A DNA stretch of 64,000 bases from Strigamia acuminata (lineage: Eukaryota > Arthropoda > Chilopoda > Geophilomorpha > Linotaeniidae), in the NCBI GenBank assembly GCA_949358305.1, contig OX442314.1, positions 30,117,118-30,181,117 of the forward strand. The letters run 5' to 3'. Numbering within the stretch: the stretch's first letter is position 1; each line of letters begins with the position of its first letter. The translations under genes and the position numbers were made by a program. Positions 1 through 10,257 of the stretch are shown one piece after another. Under the pieces are notes generated by a model that was given only the letters and a program-made list of their open reading frames with translations, searched no databases and was not told the DNA's origin.

Positions 1-2
1 TC

Positions 3-1538
3 GAATTATCTGGAGAATATCTGAAAACCCCGCCAGTTGAACTGGCGACCAATTTAAATAAGGAACTATTCAAGTGGGACGACTTGAACCTTGATTTAAT
101 TCCTACAGCAGAGCACGCCAACAGTAACACTGGCGGCGTGATGGAAGGATTCGACGCAATGACGAAACAATTGGAGGGACTCAGCATCTTCAACCACGGT
201 GGAAAGTGGAATGTGAAGAAATTCAGTAACCTCCGACGTTTAGACCAACGCGGAGTTACGGCATTCGTGAAAACACTGACCGCCCGACATTCTGACGATC
301 CTCGGATGAGAGTTCAGATTGGAGGTCTGAAATTCAATGCGTTAATGGACTCTGGTGCAACCCAGTGCTTCATTGGAATCCAACTTCTATCTCAAACTAA
401 TGCAGAACCCGATTATATCCAAGAATGTCCTCGGGGAATGCGAGTTTGTGCAGTAGGAATTAGTCACGTGCCGCTTGGACAAATTACACTTTGTGTCAAG
501 TGGGCAGGCGGACTAAAATATACGCCAATCAACTTCATTATCCTGAAACATGGAGTGTGTGACCTTATCATTGGCCACAATTTCATGCGACGCGCCGGAA
601 TCGACTTAAGAGCTAAAAGAGGATCATTCACATGCGATTCCATGCCTGGATGGTCGGCTCCCTATGAAACTAGAGAGTCTGACTGTGAATTGGCACGTAT
701 CCGTACACTCGATGCTAATAGCGCCGAGACTCACACGCCTGCTGATTGGGCCGAAAAGCTTGTCGCAGACTGTGATAGTACGGACGAACGTAAGGACCAA
801 CTAAAAGCTGTCATTTTAGCAATAAAAGACGTTTTTAGGGACAAGGTAGGTTGCACCAACCTTGCCAAGCATAAAATCACTTTGAAAAAAGATGCTAAAT
901 GGCGAGTCCAACCTTACAGAATGTACAACCCGGCCAAGAAGGCCATAATGACGGAATTATTCGAGGAGTTGGAGGCCGATGGTCTAATCGAGCCTGCAAC
1001 TGGCCCGTACATCAGCCATCCCGTGATTGTAGCTAAGCCCAATGGCAAATATCGACTCTGCATCGATTATCGTTGGCTTAATGCAATTACGGAACTCGAC
1101 ACAATACAAATGCCTAGTATCGACCTGTTGATCCACAGTACGAATAAGGCCAAGTATTTCACATCATTAGATCTAACTCAGGGATATCATCAAATGGAGA
1201 TGCAAGAGGAGGATCGTTGTAAAACTGCCTTCTACACACCAAAGGGAAACTATCAATTTAAAAGGATGCCCTTTGGTCTTTGCAATGCTCCTTGTTCTTT
1301 CCAGAACTTGATGAGCCGAGTGATGGGTGACTCGCTGCATAAGCATGTCCTCGTCTACTTAGATGATCTGATCATCTTCTCCCACTCCTGGAAAGAACAC
1401 TTGGACCACATAAAGGACGTGTTAGAAAAGCTCCACAAAGCTAATTTAACAATCAACAAAGCCAAATCAAAATTTGGAAGAACTTCACTAAAGTTCTTGG
1501 GTCATTATATCACACCGGAAGGTTTGAATGCTGACCCC
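3..1538 (+). CDS. pol: E1 Pol, N-terminal part: protease and reverse transcriptase (interrupted)
   Basis: The frame is open from base 3, so it continues upstream of the window; the first internal start-like codon has no special status. Visible modules are an aspartic protease with the DSGA active site at 348-359, then a reverse transcriptase with the LCIDYRWLN and PFGLCNAP blocks and catalytic YLDD at 1356-1367. The frame ends at the left edge of element A, just after the conserved segment that closes the RT thumb. It resumes in the same frame at 15065, once one copy of the CCCC duplication is discounted. There is no stop or frameshift in either half, so this pol was intact when A landed. It acted in the cytoplasmic particle, making cDNA from E1 RNA. 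Confidence 0.93.
1535..1538. repeat. Target site duplication CCCC, left of element A
   Basis: CCCC precedes the left LTR and is repeated at 15061-15064 after the right LTR. A 4-bp duplication fits Ty3/gypsy-type integrase. Confidence 0.85.
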
Positions 1539-2534
1539 TGTGGTGACCCGACTGGGGTGGGGCACGAAGAGTTTCTCTCGTGGCCTACATACGGGTAAAG
1601 AAGGGGAGTCGCACGCGCGCCTCCCTTCCCTCAGAGCATTGACATCCAGTCAATGGACGGGCGTCTGCCCTGGGGGAGTGGGGGAGATTCGTCTTCTCCA
1701 CTATTGGGTGGCTTTAGTCACCTGTCACCCCCCGCTTTGTGCAAAGGAATTCGCCTTGCACTGAGCGGGGAGAACCAACACAAAAATCAACCAAGATACA
1801 CGTAAAAGCCAAACGTCCTAAAACGATCAAGCCTAAGTACAAAGACTTCAGGAGTGACCTAGGACAAGGGACTTTCAACGTGAGTACGATTGATTTGTGT
1901 TAACCTCCGCAGAGTAACCTGCGAAACAAGATTACCACACTATTTTAGCAAGCCAGCTAGAAATAGTAAACCTACTCCAATTTAGCGAGTTGTGCAGACA
2001 AACGGTCGCACAAGCCTAAATTGCAGTAACCACGACGAGCGTTCCCGCCGCTGTGTGTATCGCCGGGAACCACCAAGCGTCCGCCGCTGTGTGATCGCCG
2101 GACACCTACAAAAAACCCTAAACCTAGACAACAGACCAGAAGTAAGACCTTTCAGGCATTCACTCGCGCCCGACCAGCGTGAGCCCGAAGGACCGAACGA
2201 GAAACGTGAGACGAGGACGCCATTCATTGCCACGCCGGCCCAAGACGACACCACGTTGCCACGCGGACGCCATCTTGGATCCACAGCGACAAAGGACGAC
2301 CTCGACCAGTTTCCCGCCAACTTCACACCCCTTTCCTTTTACCTTTTTATTCCCTTACATATTTTATTCCCTTTTAACTGTATATTCCCGTATAATAAAT
2401 ACATTTATTATATTTACCTTTTACATTGTCTTGCCGTGTTACATTATTTGGGTAACCGCTTGAGTAAAGCGGTATTGCGAGATCAGAGAGTGACTCATAC
2501 CACGTATCAGCGACAGACCGAGTTGAGCGCGACA
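1539..2534 (+). repeat. Element A 5' LTR
   Basis: 996 bp, beginning TGTGGTGACC and ending GCGACA, so it has TG...CA termini. A polyadenylation signal AATAAA lies at 2394-2399. Two hairpins at 2041-2070 and 2079-2103 have different stems around nearly the same loop. The equal-length partner is at 14065-15060. Open frames inside it also occur in the other LTR and are not genes. Confidence 0.95.
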
Positions 2535-2536
2535 CG

Positions 2537-2554
2537 TGGGGGCCTGTCCGGGAT
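2537..2554 (+). other. Primer binding site of element A, tRNA-Pro type
   Basis: TGGGGGCCTGTCCGGGAT lies 2 nt after the LTR end. It matches the classical tRNA-Pro primer site (complement of the tRNA 3' end with CCA) apart from one position. Element C has TGGGGGCCCGTCCGGGAT at the same place. Confidence 0.9.
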
Positions 2555-2602
2555 CGGTTTAAACGACTCGAATAGAACTTGAGATCATTTTCATACCCAA
2601 AA

Positions 2603-5600
2603 ATGGCAGACAATATCCGAGTAACGGATTCCGACTCCGACGCGAACAAGAGAGCCGGCAGTCGTAAAGGCGCCGACTATCACTTGCGATCTGGAGGTCC
2701 CTTACCCAAAGCCTCAGCGCACGAAGCGAGGCAAAAACGGCGCAAGCCTAAACCCGATCGCAGAAGCGCATCAGAGGCATCGCACCCGTCTCGTTCCGAG
2801 ACGAGGCAGCGATTGGACGAGACAGAGCGGGGTGAAGAGCAATCTCACTCCAAACTGCCGCGTTCTAACCGTGACGGCGAGACGAGCGGAAACGAGGTTT
2901 TATCCCGTAACCCATCGCCTCGTCTAACGCACGACACCGAGGTGGGCAGTCCGAAAGCGGCGTCTCCGATACAAAAGACGGCCTCAAACACGACAGCTAA
3001 TTCGGCACTAAACACGCCAATTACGCAAAGCCGCCCAGCTTCGGTCAGGTCCGAAGGACACAAGTCCAATGCGTCAAAAACTGAGCGTGTCTCGAGCCAG
3101 CCTTACAGCGTCTCGGCCACATTGGTTGACACGATGCAGTTGGCACAGGCAGAAGGTGTACGATACACTCTGCCAACGGGAAAAATAACTGTGTACGAAA
3201 CATTACAAATCGTACGTGCAGCTTTAAGAGCGCACAGGTTATCCCCGGAAATCACCGTTGTTGAAGGCGCATACGCTCAACAAATGGTAGACTCCGCTCA
3301 ATTCGAAGCGGATGCCGAGAATGAGGCCCGACAAGCCATCCGCGAGAGAAAGCGGAAGCTGGCGGAAAGAGAAGCGCGAGCTCTCGAGTACGGCAAATCC
3401 CAGCGCGTTCCGACTACTCCAGAAGAAGTCGAAATAGTTGATCGAGCCTTACGTGCACATCGTTATGCATTCCGTTCTCAACAAGAAGCTGAACAAGCTT
3501 TCATGACTAGGCTGCAACGAGACAAACCAAAATCCGTTAGCAAGCCAGAAGTTAGCTCGTCCGAATTGTCCGACGAGAGCGTCGAAGGCGACCCGAAGCG
3601 CACGCCGAAGGTCAGCCCCAAACCCGAGCGAAAAAAGGAAGTGCCAGTCACTCCACGCAAACGGGAAGTCTCGACCGAACAACGCGTTCGACCTCGCATG
3701 ATGGCGTTAGACGATAACACTAACAACGCTATCAACCGATTAATAAATGCGAACAACGCGCGTCGTAACGAAGAACAGACTCACACGAGCCGACAACGCG
3801 ACGACCCGCGGGGTAACGACTGGCAACAGCCGGTACCCATCCTCAAAGACGACGGACCTTCGAGAAAACCTTCCGAAGACCGCACATCGTCACGAGAGGA
3901 ACGTCAACGCGAAAGAGGACAGCAACAGTATCACTACGGAAACAGTGATTCGTCGTCGGATGAACTGGAGTCGAATGCACCCAGTCATCACGATTCGGAG
4001 AGAGGTTCCGGAGAAAGACGAAGGGAAAGAGAACGCGATGAACGCAGGGAAAGGGAACGTGACGACCGTCGTAGGGGCCGGAAAGAGTCAAACTCTTCAC
4101 GGCGCAACCCGCCACGCCGCTCACCGTCTCCCGACCCCAGCTCCGACCCCTCGTCCAACGACGACAGACGAAATGATAAGTCAAGTAATCGCCGGAAGAG
4201 ATCCAACTCTCCGCGCGATAGAGAGAAACGACGTCGATCGGAAAATAGCGACCACCGACGGGAGGAGTTTCAGGACCTTCCCCGACAAAGCGCGTTTACC
4301 GATTCGACGGGTCGGCAGTATACGATGGGAGAGCTTGGAAGAGCCCTGCTTGGCTCGTTAAAAGCCGAAGGAATCGATCTGAGCAAACGAAATGATCGTA
4401 ATCGTAACACTGGTGACCGCGTAAAGAAAAAATACGCTGTCTCCCGACGTGACACCATGAGTGTTACCGGGAATATTAGGTGGCAATTTTATATTCAGAA
4501 CCGTTTCGACGGGTCATGGAAAGCGGGAGATCGCTTCCTTGACGAAGTAATTCGGATTAAGACTGCCACTAAAGCCACCGTAGGAGACATGCTCACCCAC
4601 GGTATTGTCGAGCTAATGACAGGCTCGGCACGTGAGTGGTACCAAGGATTGAAAGGCGTCAATTGGGACGACTTTTTAATGAGATTCGACCTGCGCTACG
4701 GCGAGACACCCGAAGAGGTGAGCCGAAAGATGCGAGGTCTTCGCCAGATGCCTGGTGAAACCATAATGGATTACGACATTCGCGCCAGATTGTTGTTCGA
4801 AAAGGCCCCGATGGAATTTCATGCCACGGGATTCAACCTTTTCTTTCTCGGCGGTTTGTCGGAATACTCGCAACGGGTGCTACTTGAAGAAAGGGCACCG
4901 ACAGGAGGCAGCTACGAAGAAATGAGCGCCTTCCTGTTCGAGAACACGATAGATATCGAGAAGAGATATTATTCCGCTTTACCAGAAGCGGAGAAAGCAG
5001 CAACCGCTAAACGTCTCAAGTTGAGTGCGGAAAGATATGGGGCGACAGACAAAATCATGCGCCCTACTGAATATCTTAGCGGTATAATGGAGCTGGCAGA
5101 AGCTAGCGTTGGTTTACAAATAAAAAATAAACTGACATCCACGCTGCCTTCCAACCCATTGGCCGCCCCTAAAAAGGCACCGACAGCGTCAGCCATGCAA
5201 GCGACACTGGAGGAGGTCAAGGAGGGGGAGGAAGCCGAACAAAATGTCGGAAAATCAGACGAAAAAGAAGAAAAAGACGATTATTCGACGGACGAAGAAA
5301 TACGAAGCTATCGCGATACCTTATCAACGGGTTGCGATGAGGAAGGACCGCTAGTACATCTCATCCATCGAGATAGAGCGGTAGAAGAATTTCGCGCCAG
5401 GTTAAAACCAAATGCCGGCCGAATTCCGAAGTATTTTCGAAAAAATTACACGCCACCGTCGAAAGTAGACCCTGAAAAAAAGAAATCGATTGAAGCCCCA
5501 AGAGACAAATCAAATATTCGTTGTTTTAAGTGTAACCAACCGGGTCACTATTCCAATGAGTGCCCAAGAACAGCGAAAGAAGACGCTAAGTTTGACGCGA

Positions 5601-5683
5601 TAATGAAGCAGATGGCAGAGATTAAACTCGCCATGGCAAAAAACGAGTCAAAAAACGAGTCAGCGCAGGCGGCGAAGAAATAA
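2603..5683 (+). CDS. gag: Element A Gag polyprotein
   Basis: About 1026 residues from the ATG at 2603, the first ATG after the primer site in this frame; an upstream TTG extension is not needed. The first 600 residues are long, low-complexity and charged, with Arg/Glu/Ser-rich runs near residues 450-560. A capsid-like retrotransposon gag domain follows at about residues 620-800 (AREWYQ and WDDFLMRFDLRYGE blocks). A single CCHC zinc knuckle, CFKCNQPGHYSNEC, sits at residues 974-987. Gag builds the cytoplasmic particle and packages RNA. The protein is much longer than the usual 300-500 residues; the excess is the N-terminal disordered part. Two slippery heptamers lie just before its stop, so part of translation should continue into pol. 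Confidence 0.92.
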   Translation: MADNIRVTDSDSDANKRAGSRKGADYHLRSGGPLPKASAHEARQKRRKPKPDRRSASEASHPSRSETRQRLDETERGEEQSHSKLPRSNRDGETSGNEVLSRNPSPRLTHDTEVGSPKAASPIQKTASNTTANSALNTPITQSRPASVRSEGHKSNASKTERVSSQPYSVSATLVDTMQLAQAEGVRYTLPTGKITVYETLQIVRAALRAHRLSPEITVVEGAYAQQMVDSAQFEADAENEARQAIRERKRKLAEREARALEYGKSQRVPTTPEEVEIVDRALRAHRYAFRSQQEAEQAFMTRLQRDKPKSVSKPEVSSSELSDESVEGDPKRTPKVSPKPERKKEVPVTPRKREVSTEQRVRPRMMALDDNTNNAINRLINANNARRNEEQTHTSRQRDDPRGNDWQQPVPILKDDGPSRKPSEDRTSSREERQRERGQQQYHYGNSDSSSDELESNAPSHHDSERGSGERRRERERDERRERERDDRRRGRKESNSSRRNPPRRSPSPDPSSDPSSNDDRRNDKSSNRRKRSNSPRDREKRRRSENSDHRREEFQDLPRQSAFTDSTGRQYTMGELGRALLGSLKAEGIDLSKRNDRNRNTGDRVKKKYAVSRRDTMSVTGNIRWQFYIQNRFDGSWKAGDRFLDEVIRIKTATKATVGDMLTHGIVELMTGSAREWYQGLKGVNWDDFLMRFDLRYGETPEEVSRKMRGLRQMPGETIMDYDIRARLLFEKAPMEFHATGFNLFFLGGLSEYSQRVLLEERAPTGGSYEEMSAFLFENTIDIEKRYYSALPEAEKAATAKRLKLSAERYGATDKIMRPTEYLSGIMELAEASVGLQIKNKLTSTLPSNPLAAPKKAPTASAMQATLEEVKEGEEAEQNVGKSDEKEEKDDYSTDEEIRSYRDTLSTGCDEEGPLVHLIHRDRAVEEFRARLKPNAGRIPKYFRKNYTPPSKVDPEKKKSIEAPRDKSNIRCFKCNQPGHYSNECPRTAKEDAKFDAIMKQMAEIKLAMAKNESKNESAQAAKK

Positions 5684-5700
5684 CTTCTCGACCGTCTGCG
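5638..5700 (+). promoter_or_regulatory. Programmed -1 ribosomal frameshift signal, gag-pol of element A
   Basis: Two canonical heptamers A_AAA_AAC, in the gag frame, occur at 5638-5644 and 5650-5656. Seven nucleotides after the second, CGCAGGCGG (5664-5672) can pair with CCGTCTGCG (5692-5700) as a 9-bp stem with one G-U pair. An inner GAAG/CTTC stem (5674-5677 with 5684-5687) encloses the gag stop codon. The pol frame is -1 relative to gag and is open from the heptamers into the pol ORF. Heptamer, short spacer and stem-loop is the textbook layout. Confidence 0.85.
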
Positions 5701-5706
5701 CCATTC

Positions 5707-8700
5707 ATGAAGAAGAAGGGGTTTAACAAAGGGTTCGATAAACCGCCACCAGTCAAAGAAATGGGTAGTGACATAGCTAACGCCCAGATCCAAGACAGGG
5801 CCAACAACGCTTTGCAGGTAATTACCGCAAACGCTGAGGCTGAGGCGGAAGAACCAAACCTACTGCTTGAAGAATTACCTCAAGTAGTCGAAGACACAGA
5901 AGAATTTCGTGTTTTCATGTGCAACGTGGCGGTCGAATATACCAGCCGCCTATGTATGCTGCCCATGACAATAGAACGCGAAAAAATTATGGGACTGCTA
6001 GACTCGGGAGCAGATCGCTCGTTCGTTTCCGAAGACATAGTAGCATCATTGGGTCTCACCGATAAGATAAAAGGCGTTAATAAAAATGTACGTCTAAAAA
6101 CCGCCAACGGAATGGCGCGTCCAAAAGGAGTTATATTATTGACCATGGAGTGGCTCGGAGGGGTAGAACAGCACCCTTTCCTGGTCCTGCCCACGTGCGA
6201 CAGAATTTTTCTGTTGGGCTTAGACCTCATGGCGTCAATGGAAATACAACCAAATCCAATAACGAAATCTTGGAATTATATCAGAAATGATAGAGAAAGA
6301 CCCGCAATTGTCGTGCCACCAGCTCTTATCAAAGAAGCGGCCGACAAGACACAGTGGGAGAAAGGCCTAAAGAAATTCGTTCAAGACTACGATTTTAAAG
6401 CATTCGTAACAGAATTGCAACGGGACAATGTAGTGGAAACGCTTGTCGCCGACGCCGCTTTAGAATTAAACGAAGCGGCAGCCCTACGAAGGGTCCTACT
6501 TAAATATGAGGGGATCCTGTCGAAAAAACCGGGCCGAACGAATAGGGCTATTCACGAAATTAAATTGACGGATAATAAACCTATACGAGTTGCGTATAAG
6601 GGAATGAACCCGCAAAAACGTGAAATAGTACAAAAAATGTGCCAAGAAATGCTAGACAGTGGCATTGTCTCCGAGGCCCAGGGAGAATACGCGACGCGAG
6701 TTGTGCTCGTGATGCGCCCGGGCTCGGACCCACGCCTATGCATTGATTACCGCCCATTAAACGCGGTGACAGAGATAGATCCCATACAGATGCCGTCTAT
6801 CGAATCCATTTTGAGAGAGCTTAGCCCCTTTTCTTGGGTTACGACGATGGATCTGTCGAAGGGATACTGGCAAGTTGAGATGAGGCCAGAGGATAAGCTA
6901 AAAACAGCATTTTACTCGCCAATTGGACGGTTGATGTTCAACGTCATGCCGTTTGGTTTAGTGAATGCTCCCAGTACCTTTCAGAGACTAATCGAAAGCG
7001 TATTGGGTGATATCCTGCATCAGTTCGTGTGGGCATACCTAGATGACATAGTTATTGCCTCTAAAACATTCGAAGAGCACATTGAGCACATCGACCAAGT
7101 GCTCACCCGGCTGGCGAAAGCTGGGTTACACGTTCATCCGGGCAAGAGCAAGTTCTGCCGAAAGGAGCTTGCCTTCCTGGGTTATCGCATTGGAGTCAAC
7201 GGTTTAGCTATTGGCCCCGAAAAAATCGATGCGATTAATCGTTTCCCACCACCCGAGGACGTTAAAGGTGTCCAACGGTTTATGGGAATGATAAACTTCT
7301 TCGGCAGGTTGCTACCGGGTCTAGCTGAAGTGGCAGCCCCAGTTACCGACCTCCTGAAGAATGAAAACGAATTTGTATGGTCAAATGAGTGCAACATCGC
7401 ATTTAATGCGATAAAGAGGATGCTGACGGAAGTCGGCGTAATGCCTCTACCCGACTTAAACCGGCCGTTCATATTACATACGGACGCCAGCAGAGTTGGG
7501 TTAGGAGCGGCGTTGCTCCAAACACACGTGCGCGACGGAGTCGAACAAGACCTGCCGTGCATGTTTATAAGTCGCAAACTCCAAGGCGCTGAAAAAAATT
7601 ACAACGCCACAGAGTTGGAGTGTTTGGCAGTTGTGTGGGCTATAAGGAAATTCAGAGATTATCTCGAATATACCAAATTTGTAGTCCACACAGATCATCA
7701 AGCGTTACAATGGCTGATGAAATTAAAGGAGCCAGCCGGTCGACTAGCCAGATGGCAGTTAGAACTGATGGCATGCGACTTGACCATTCAATACAAGCCC
7801 GGCAAATATAACGTCGTGGCTGACGCTCTATCAAGGGCACCAGTGTCAGATCCTATCGACGCTGACGATGATGGCGAGGATGATTCCCGCATCATTTACT
7901 GCCCGACGAGTTGTCACCGTTGGGATTTAAGGAAAATAAATGAAATTCCCACCGCGTCTCCAGCAGATGTAAAATTCTGTGGATTCTGGACGCGGTTATA
8001 CCAACCAGCTGCTGACAATTACCCAAATGCAAAGAAGGAATTTAAGCTAGAGCGGAGAATAAATGACCCGCTTCTAAGCGCCTTCCACACTCATGTCGGC
8101 AAGCAAATGCGAAGCAATCCCCCGACAAGGGAGGAAATAATTGTGCAACAAAAATTAGACAAAAAATGTCAGGACAGAGCTAGATTCGTACTGACAGGAA
8201 AATATCCGCCCAACTTAACCAGAAGGCAGAAGCGTCGTTATGCACACGAATCCATAGATTACCTATTGGATGACGGCCTTTTGGTGAAACATCACCCAAA
8301 TCACCAAGATGACTTGAGTGAATCGGACACCGCAGTAAAGGTAGTAATACCTGCTTCCTTAATCGGTCGCGTGCTGTGGTTGTTACACGGGCACCCGCTT
8401 GCGAGCCATGCGGGAGTAAGCAGAACACTCTATCGTGCTACACAGCTTTTTCACTGGACAGGGATGAAAAAAGATATTGCTCTTTTTGTCCACCAATGTC
8501 AGCGATGTCAAGCGTGCAAGCCGAGGAGTAAATCACCATTCGAAACTATTTTCTTAGGGCCTTACGCGCCTTTTGATTGTTTAAGTGTCGATGTGATGGG
8601 CCCAAAACCCGTTACGGGAAATAAAAATGCGTACATTATCGTTATAATGGACGTGGCGACTCGTTGGCCCGAGTTGTACGCCGTCGCTAGACCTTCAGCA

Positions 8701-9777
8701 GAAAAAATCGTTGAATGTATCTACGACGTAGCGTTACGTTACGGATTTCCACGTAAAATGATATCCGACAACGGACCCCAATTTATCTCGAAAATTTGGG
8801 GTAAGTTTTGTGAGAAATTCGGGATTGTGGCGTCACATACTTCGACCTACAATCCCAGAACAAATCCCGTTGAGCGACTCAACAGGGACATTAAATATGC
8901 ACTAAGCATATTCACTGACATCCACAATAGGTGGGATGAATACTTGAGGGAGATCGCGTTCAGCATACGAACAACAGTCTCGAGGACGAGAGATTTTTCT
9001 CCGGCCTACCTCAACTTCGCCCGGGAGCTACGAGTGCCTTGGGACCCACGAGTGGCAGAGTCAGTAAATGTGGTGGACCCCGAGAAACCACATGAGTACG
9101 TGTATAAATTGGAGCAAACCATCTCCAACACGTACAAGCACATGATGGCGCACATTTTTAACATGCGCGACCGCATTTTACAAGATAAAAGCGGTGGAAA
9201 ATTCGTGAATTTCGAGATTAATGATTTAGTGTGGAAGGACACACACATCCTCTCAAATGCAGCGAGAGGAATCACCGCCAGCTTGGCCGACAAAAGAGAC
9301 GGTCCGTATGTGATCATCGGCAAGCATGGCGGTAACGCGTATAAATTACGTAAGCTCGAGGACAATACCGAGCACAAATCGATCCAGGTACGAGAGTTAA
9401 CTCCGTACATTCCGGAATTCCCGCAAGAAATGTGGGCCAAGGGCCAAGTCAAGTCAAAAACTGACGGCCAAATCGTCGATATGTTCGCTGGCGAGTCGGA
9501 AAAAGCACCGCCAAGTGACAACGAGGAGTATTTCGACGCCCCTTCACCACCGGTAAACGAGATAGTTGAATCCGTTCCGGATCCAATTTTGGTCGGGGGG
9601 GAAACAGGAGAAACTCCTGAAACAAACACAAAAAACACGGATAAAAAAGAAAACAATAATGAGGAGGTACAGACACAAAAAACAACAAAAAATATCGTAC
9701 CTGTCTCGACTCATCACCTGCGGCCCCGTGGAAGTAATCCGTTTATAAAAGACGGAAAGGTCGTAGGAAAGGAGTAG
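5707..9777 (+). CDS. pol: Element A Pol polyprotein: protease, RT, RNase H, integrase
   Basis: 1356 residues from an ATG at 5707, though expression is probably by -1 frameshift from gag; the pol frame is open upstream through the gag end. Protease DSGA at residues 99-102. RT with LCIDYRPLN, PFGLVNAPSTF and YLDD at 444-447. RNase H with HTDAS (Asp about 593), an ELECLAVVW Glu and TDHQAL. Integrase with an HHCC zinc site (HGHP ... CQRCQAC) and DDE residues in SVDVMGP, ISDNGPQF and NPVERLNRD, followed by a GPY/F module (DGPYVIIGKHGG). No chromodomain is visible. All catalytic residues are present, so it looks active. The C-terminal tail is acidic. Confidence 0.95.
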   Translation: MKKKGFNKGFDKPPPVKEMGSDIANAQIQDRANNALQVITANAEAEAEEPNLLLEELPQVVEDTEEFRVFMCNVAVEYTSRLCMLPMTIEREKIMGLLDSGADRSFVSEDIVASLGLTDKIKGVNKNVRLKTANGMARPKGVILLTMEWLGGVEQHPFLVLPTCDRIFLLGLDLMASMEIQPNPITKSWNYIRNDRERPAIVVPPALIKEAADKTQWEKGLKKFVQDYDFKAFVTELQRDNVVETLVADAALELNEAAALRRVLLKYEGILSKKPGRTNRAIHEIKLTDNKPIRVAYKGMNPQKREIVQKMCQEMLDSGIVSEAQGEYATRVVLVMRPGSDPRLCIDYRPLNAVTEIDPIQMPSIESILRELSPFSWVTTMDLSKGYWQVEMRPEDKLKTAFYSPIGRLMFNVMPFGLVNAPSTFQRLIESVLGDILHQFVWAYLDDIVIASKTFEEHIEHIDQVLTRLAKAGLHVHPGKSKFCRKELAFLGYRIGVNGLAIGPEKIDAINRFPPPEDVKGVQRFMGMINFFGRLLPGLAEVAAPVTDLLKNENEFVWSNECNIAFNAIKRMLTEVGVMPLPDLNRPFILHTDASRVGLGAALLQTHVRDGVEQDLPCMFISRKLQGAEKNYNATELECLAVVWAIRKFRDYLEYTKFVVHTDHQALQWLMKLKEPAGRLARWQLELMACDLTIQYKPGKYNVVADALSRAPVSDPIDADDDGEDDSRIIYCPTSCHRWDLRKINEIPTASPADVKFCGFWTRLYQPAADNYPNAKKEFKLERRINDPLLSAFHTHVGKQMRSNPPTREEIIVQQKLDKKCQDRARFVLTGKYPPNLTRRQKRRYAHESIDYLLDDGLLVKHHPNHQDDLSESDTAVKVVIPASLIGRVLWLLHGHPLASHAGVSRTLYRATQLFHWTGMKKDIALFVHQCQRCQACKPRSKSPFETIFLGPYAPFDCLSVDVMGPKPVTGNKNAYIIVIMDVATRWPELYAVARPSAEKIVECIYDVALRYGFPRKMISDNGPQFISKIWGKFCEKFGIVASHTSTYNPRTNPVERLNRDIKYALSIFTDIHNRWDEYLREIAFSIRTTVSRTRDFSPAYLNFARELRVPWDPRVAESVNVVDPEKPHEYVYKLEQTISNTYKHMMAHIFNMRDRILQDKSGGKFVNFEINDLVWKDTHILSNAARGITASLADKRDGPYVIIGKHGGNAYKLRKLEDNTEHKSIQVRELTPYIPEFPQEMWAKGQVKSKTDGQIVDMFAGESEKAPPSDNEEYFDAPSPPVNEIVESVPDPILVGGETGETPETNTKNTDKKENNNEEVQTQKTTKNIVPVSTHHLRPRGSNPFIKDGKVVGKE

Positions 9778-10257
9778 AAAACGTTACGAGTCGATGGCGA
9801 CGCTGAAAAACAAAAAAATTGACCGATCGACAGCGCTAGCCATCAAAATCCGAGACTCTGAAAATTTCGCTAAGTCCAACAAAGCGGATATCGGTCGAAT
9901 TCGCGTCACGAGATGGCGTGGAAACGCGGGACCCGTAGCAAAATTATCGGCACGGGTCGGATACCGCGTGCAAAAGACCCCGTAGCAGCGATCGCGCACG
10001 GGCGTAGAAACAAAGGAGCCCCGTAGCGTAACATGCGCACGGGCTGTTGCGCACAGTCATAAACACCTGGTTCTGGAGTAAAATTACCCAGAACCCACCA
10101 CGATTGCCTCGTTTTCACCCGGACTTCCGCTAAAATCAGCTGATCGTCGTCCGCACGTGATACACAGCGAGTGCATTTTTAACCAAGTTTTTGATCCATT
10201 TTACGAGAAGTTTTCAAGTTTTTTAATCGTGGTCTGACTGAACGCGCAATCCTCACG
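9778..10257 (+). other. Spacer between pol and the third gene of element A
   Basis: About 480 bp with no convincing coding frame. GC-rich, with repeated short motifs (CGCACGGGC- and CCCCGTAGC-like). It would hold the 5' UTR or a promoter for the third gene if that is transcribed separately. I see no clear TATA box here, unlike E1, B, C and E4. Confidence 0.5.

Noticed and set aside
1982-2582. ORFs of about 80-200 codons inside the LTRs of A, B and C
   Set aside because: They occur in both LTR copies, have no domains, overlap on both strands and lie over U3/R/U5 signals.
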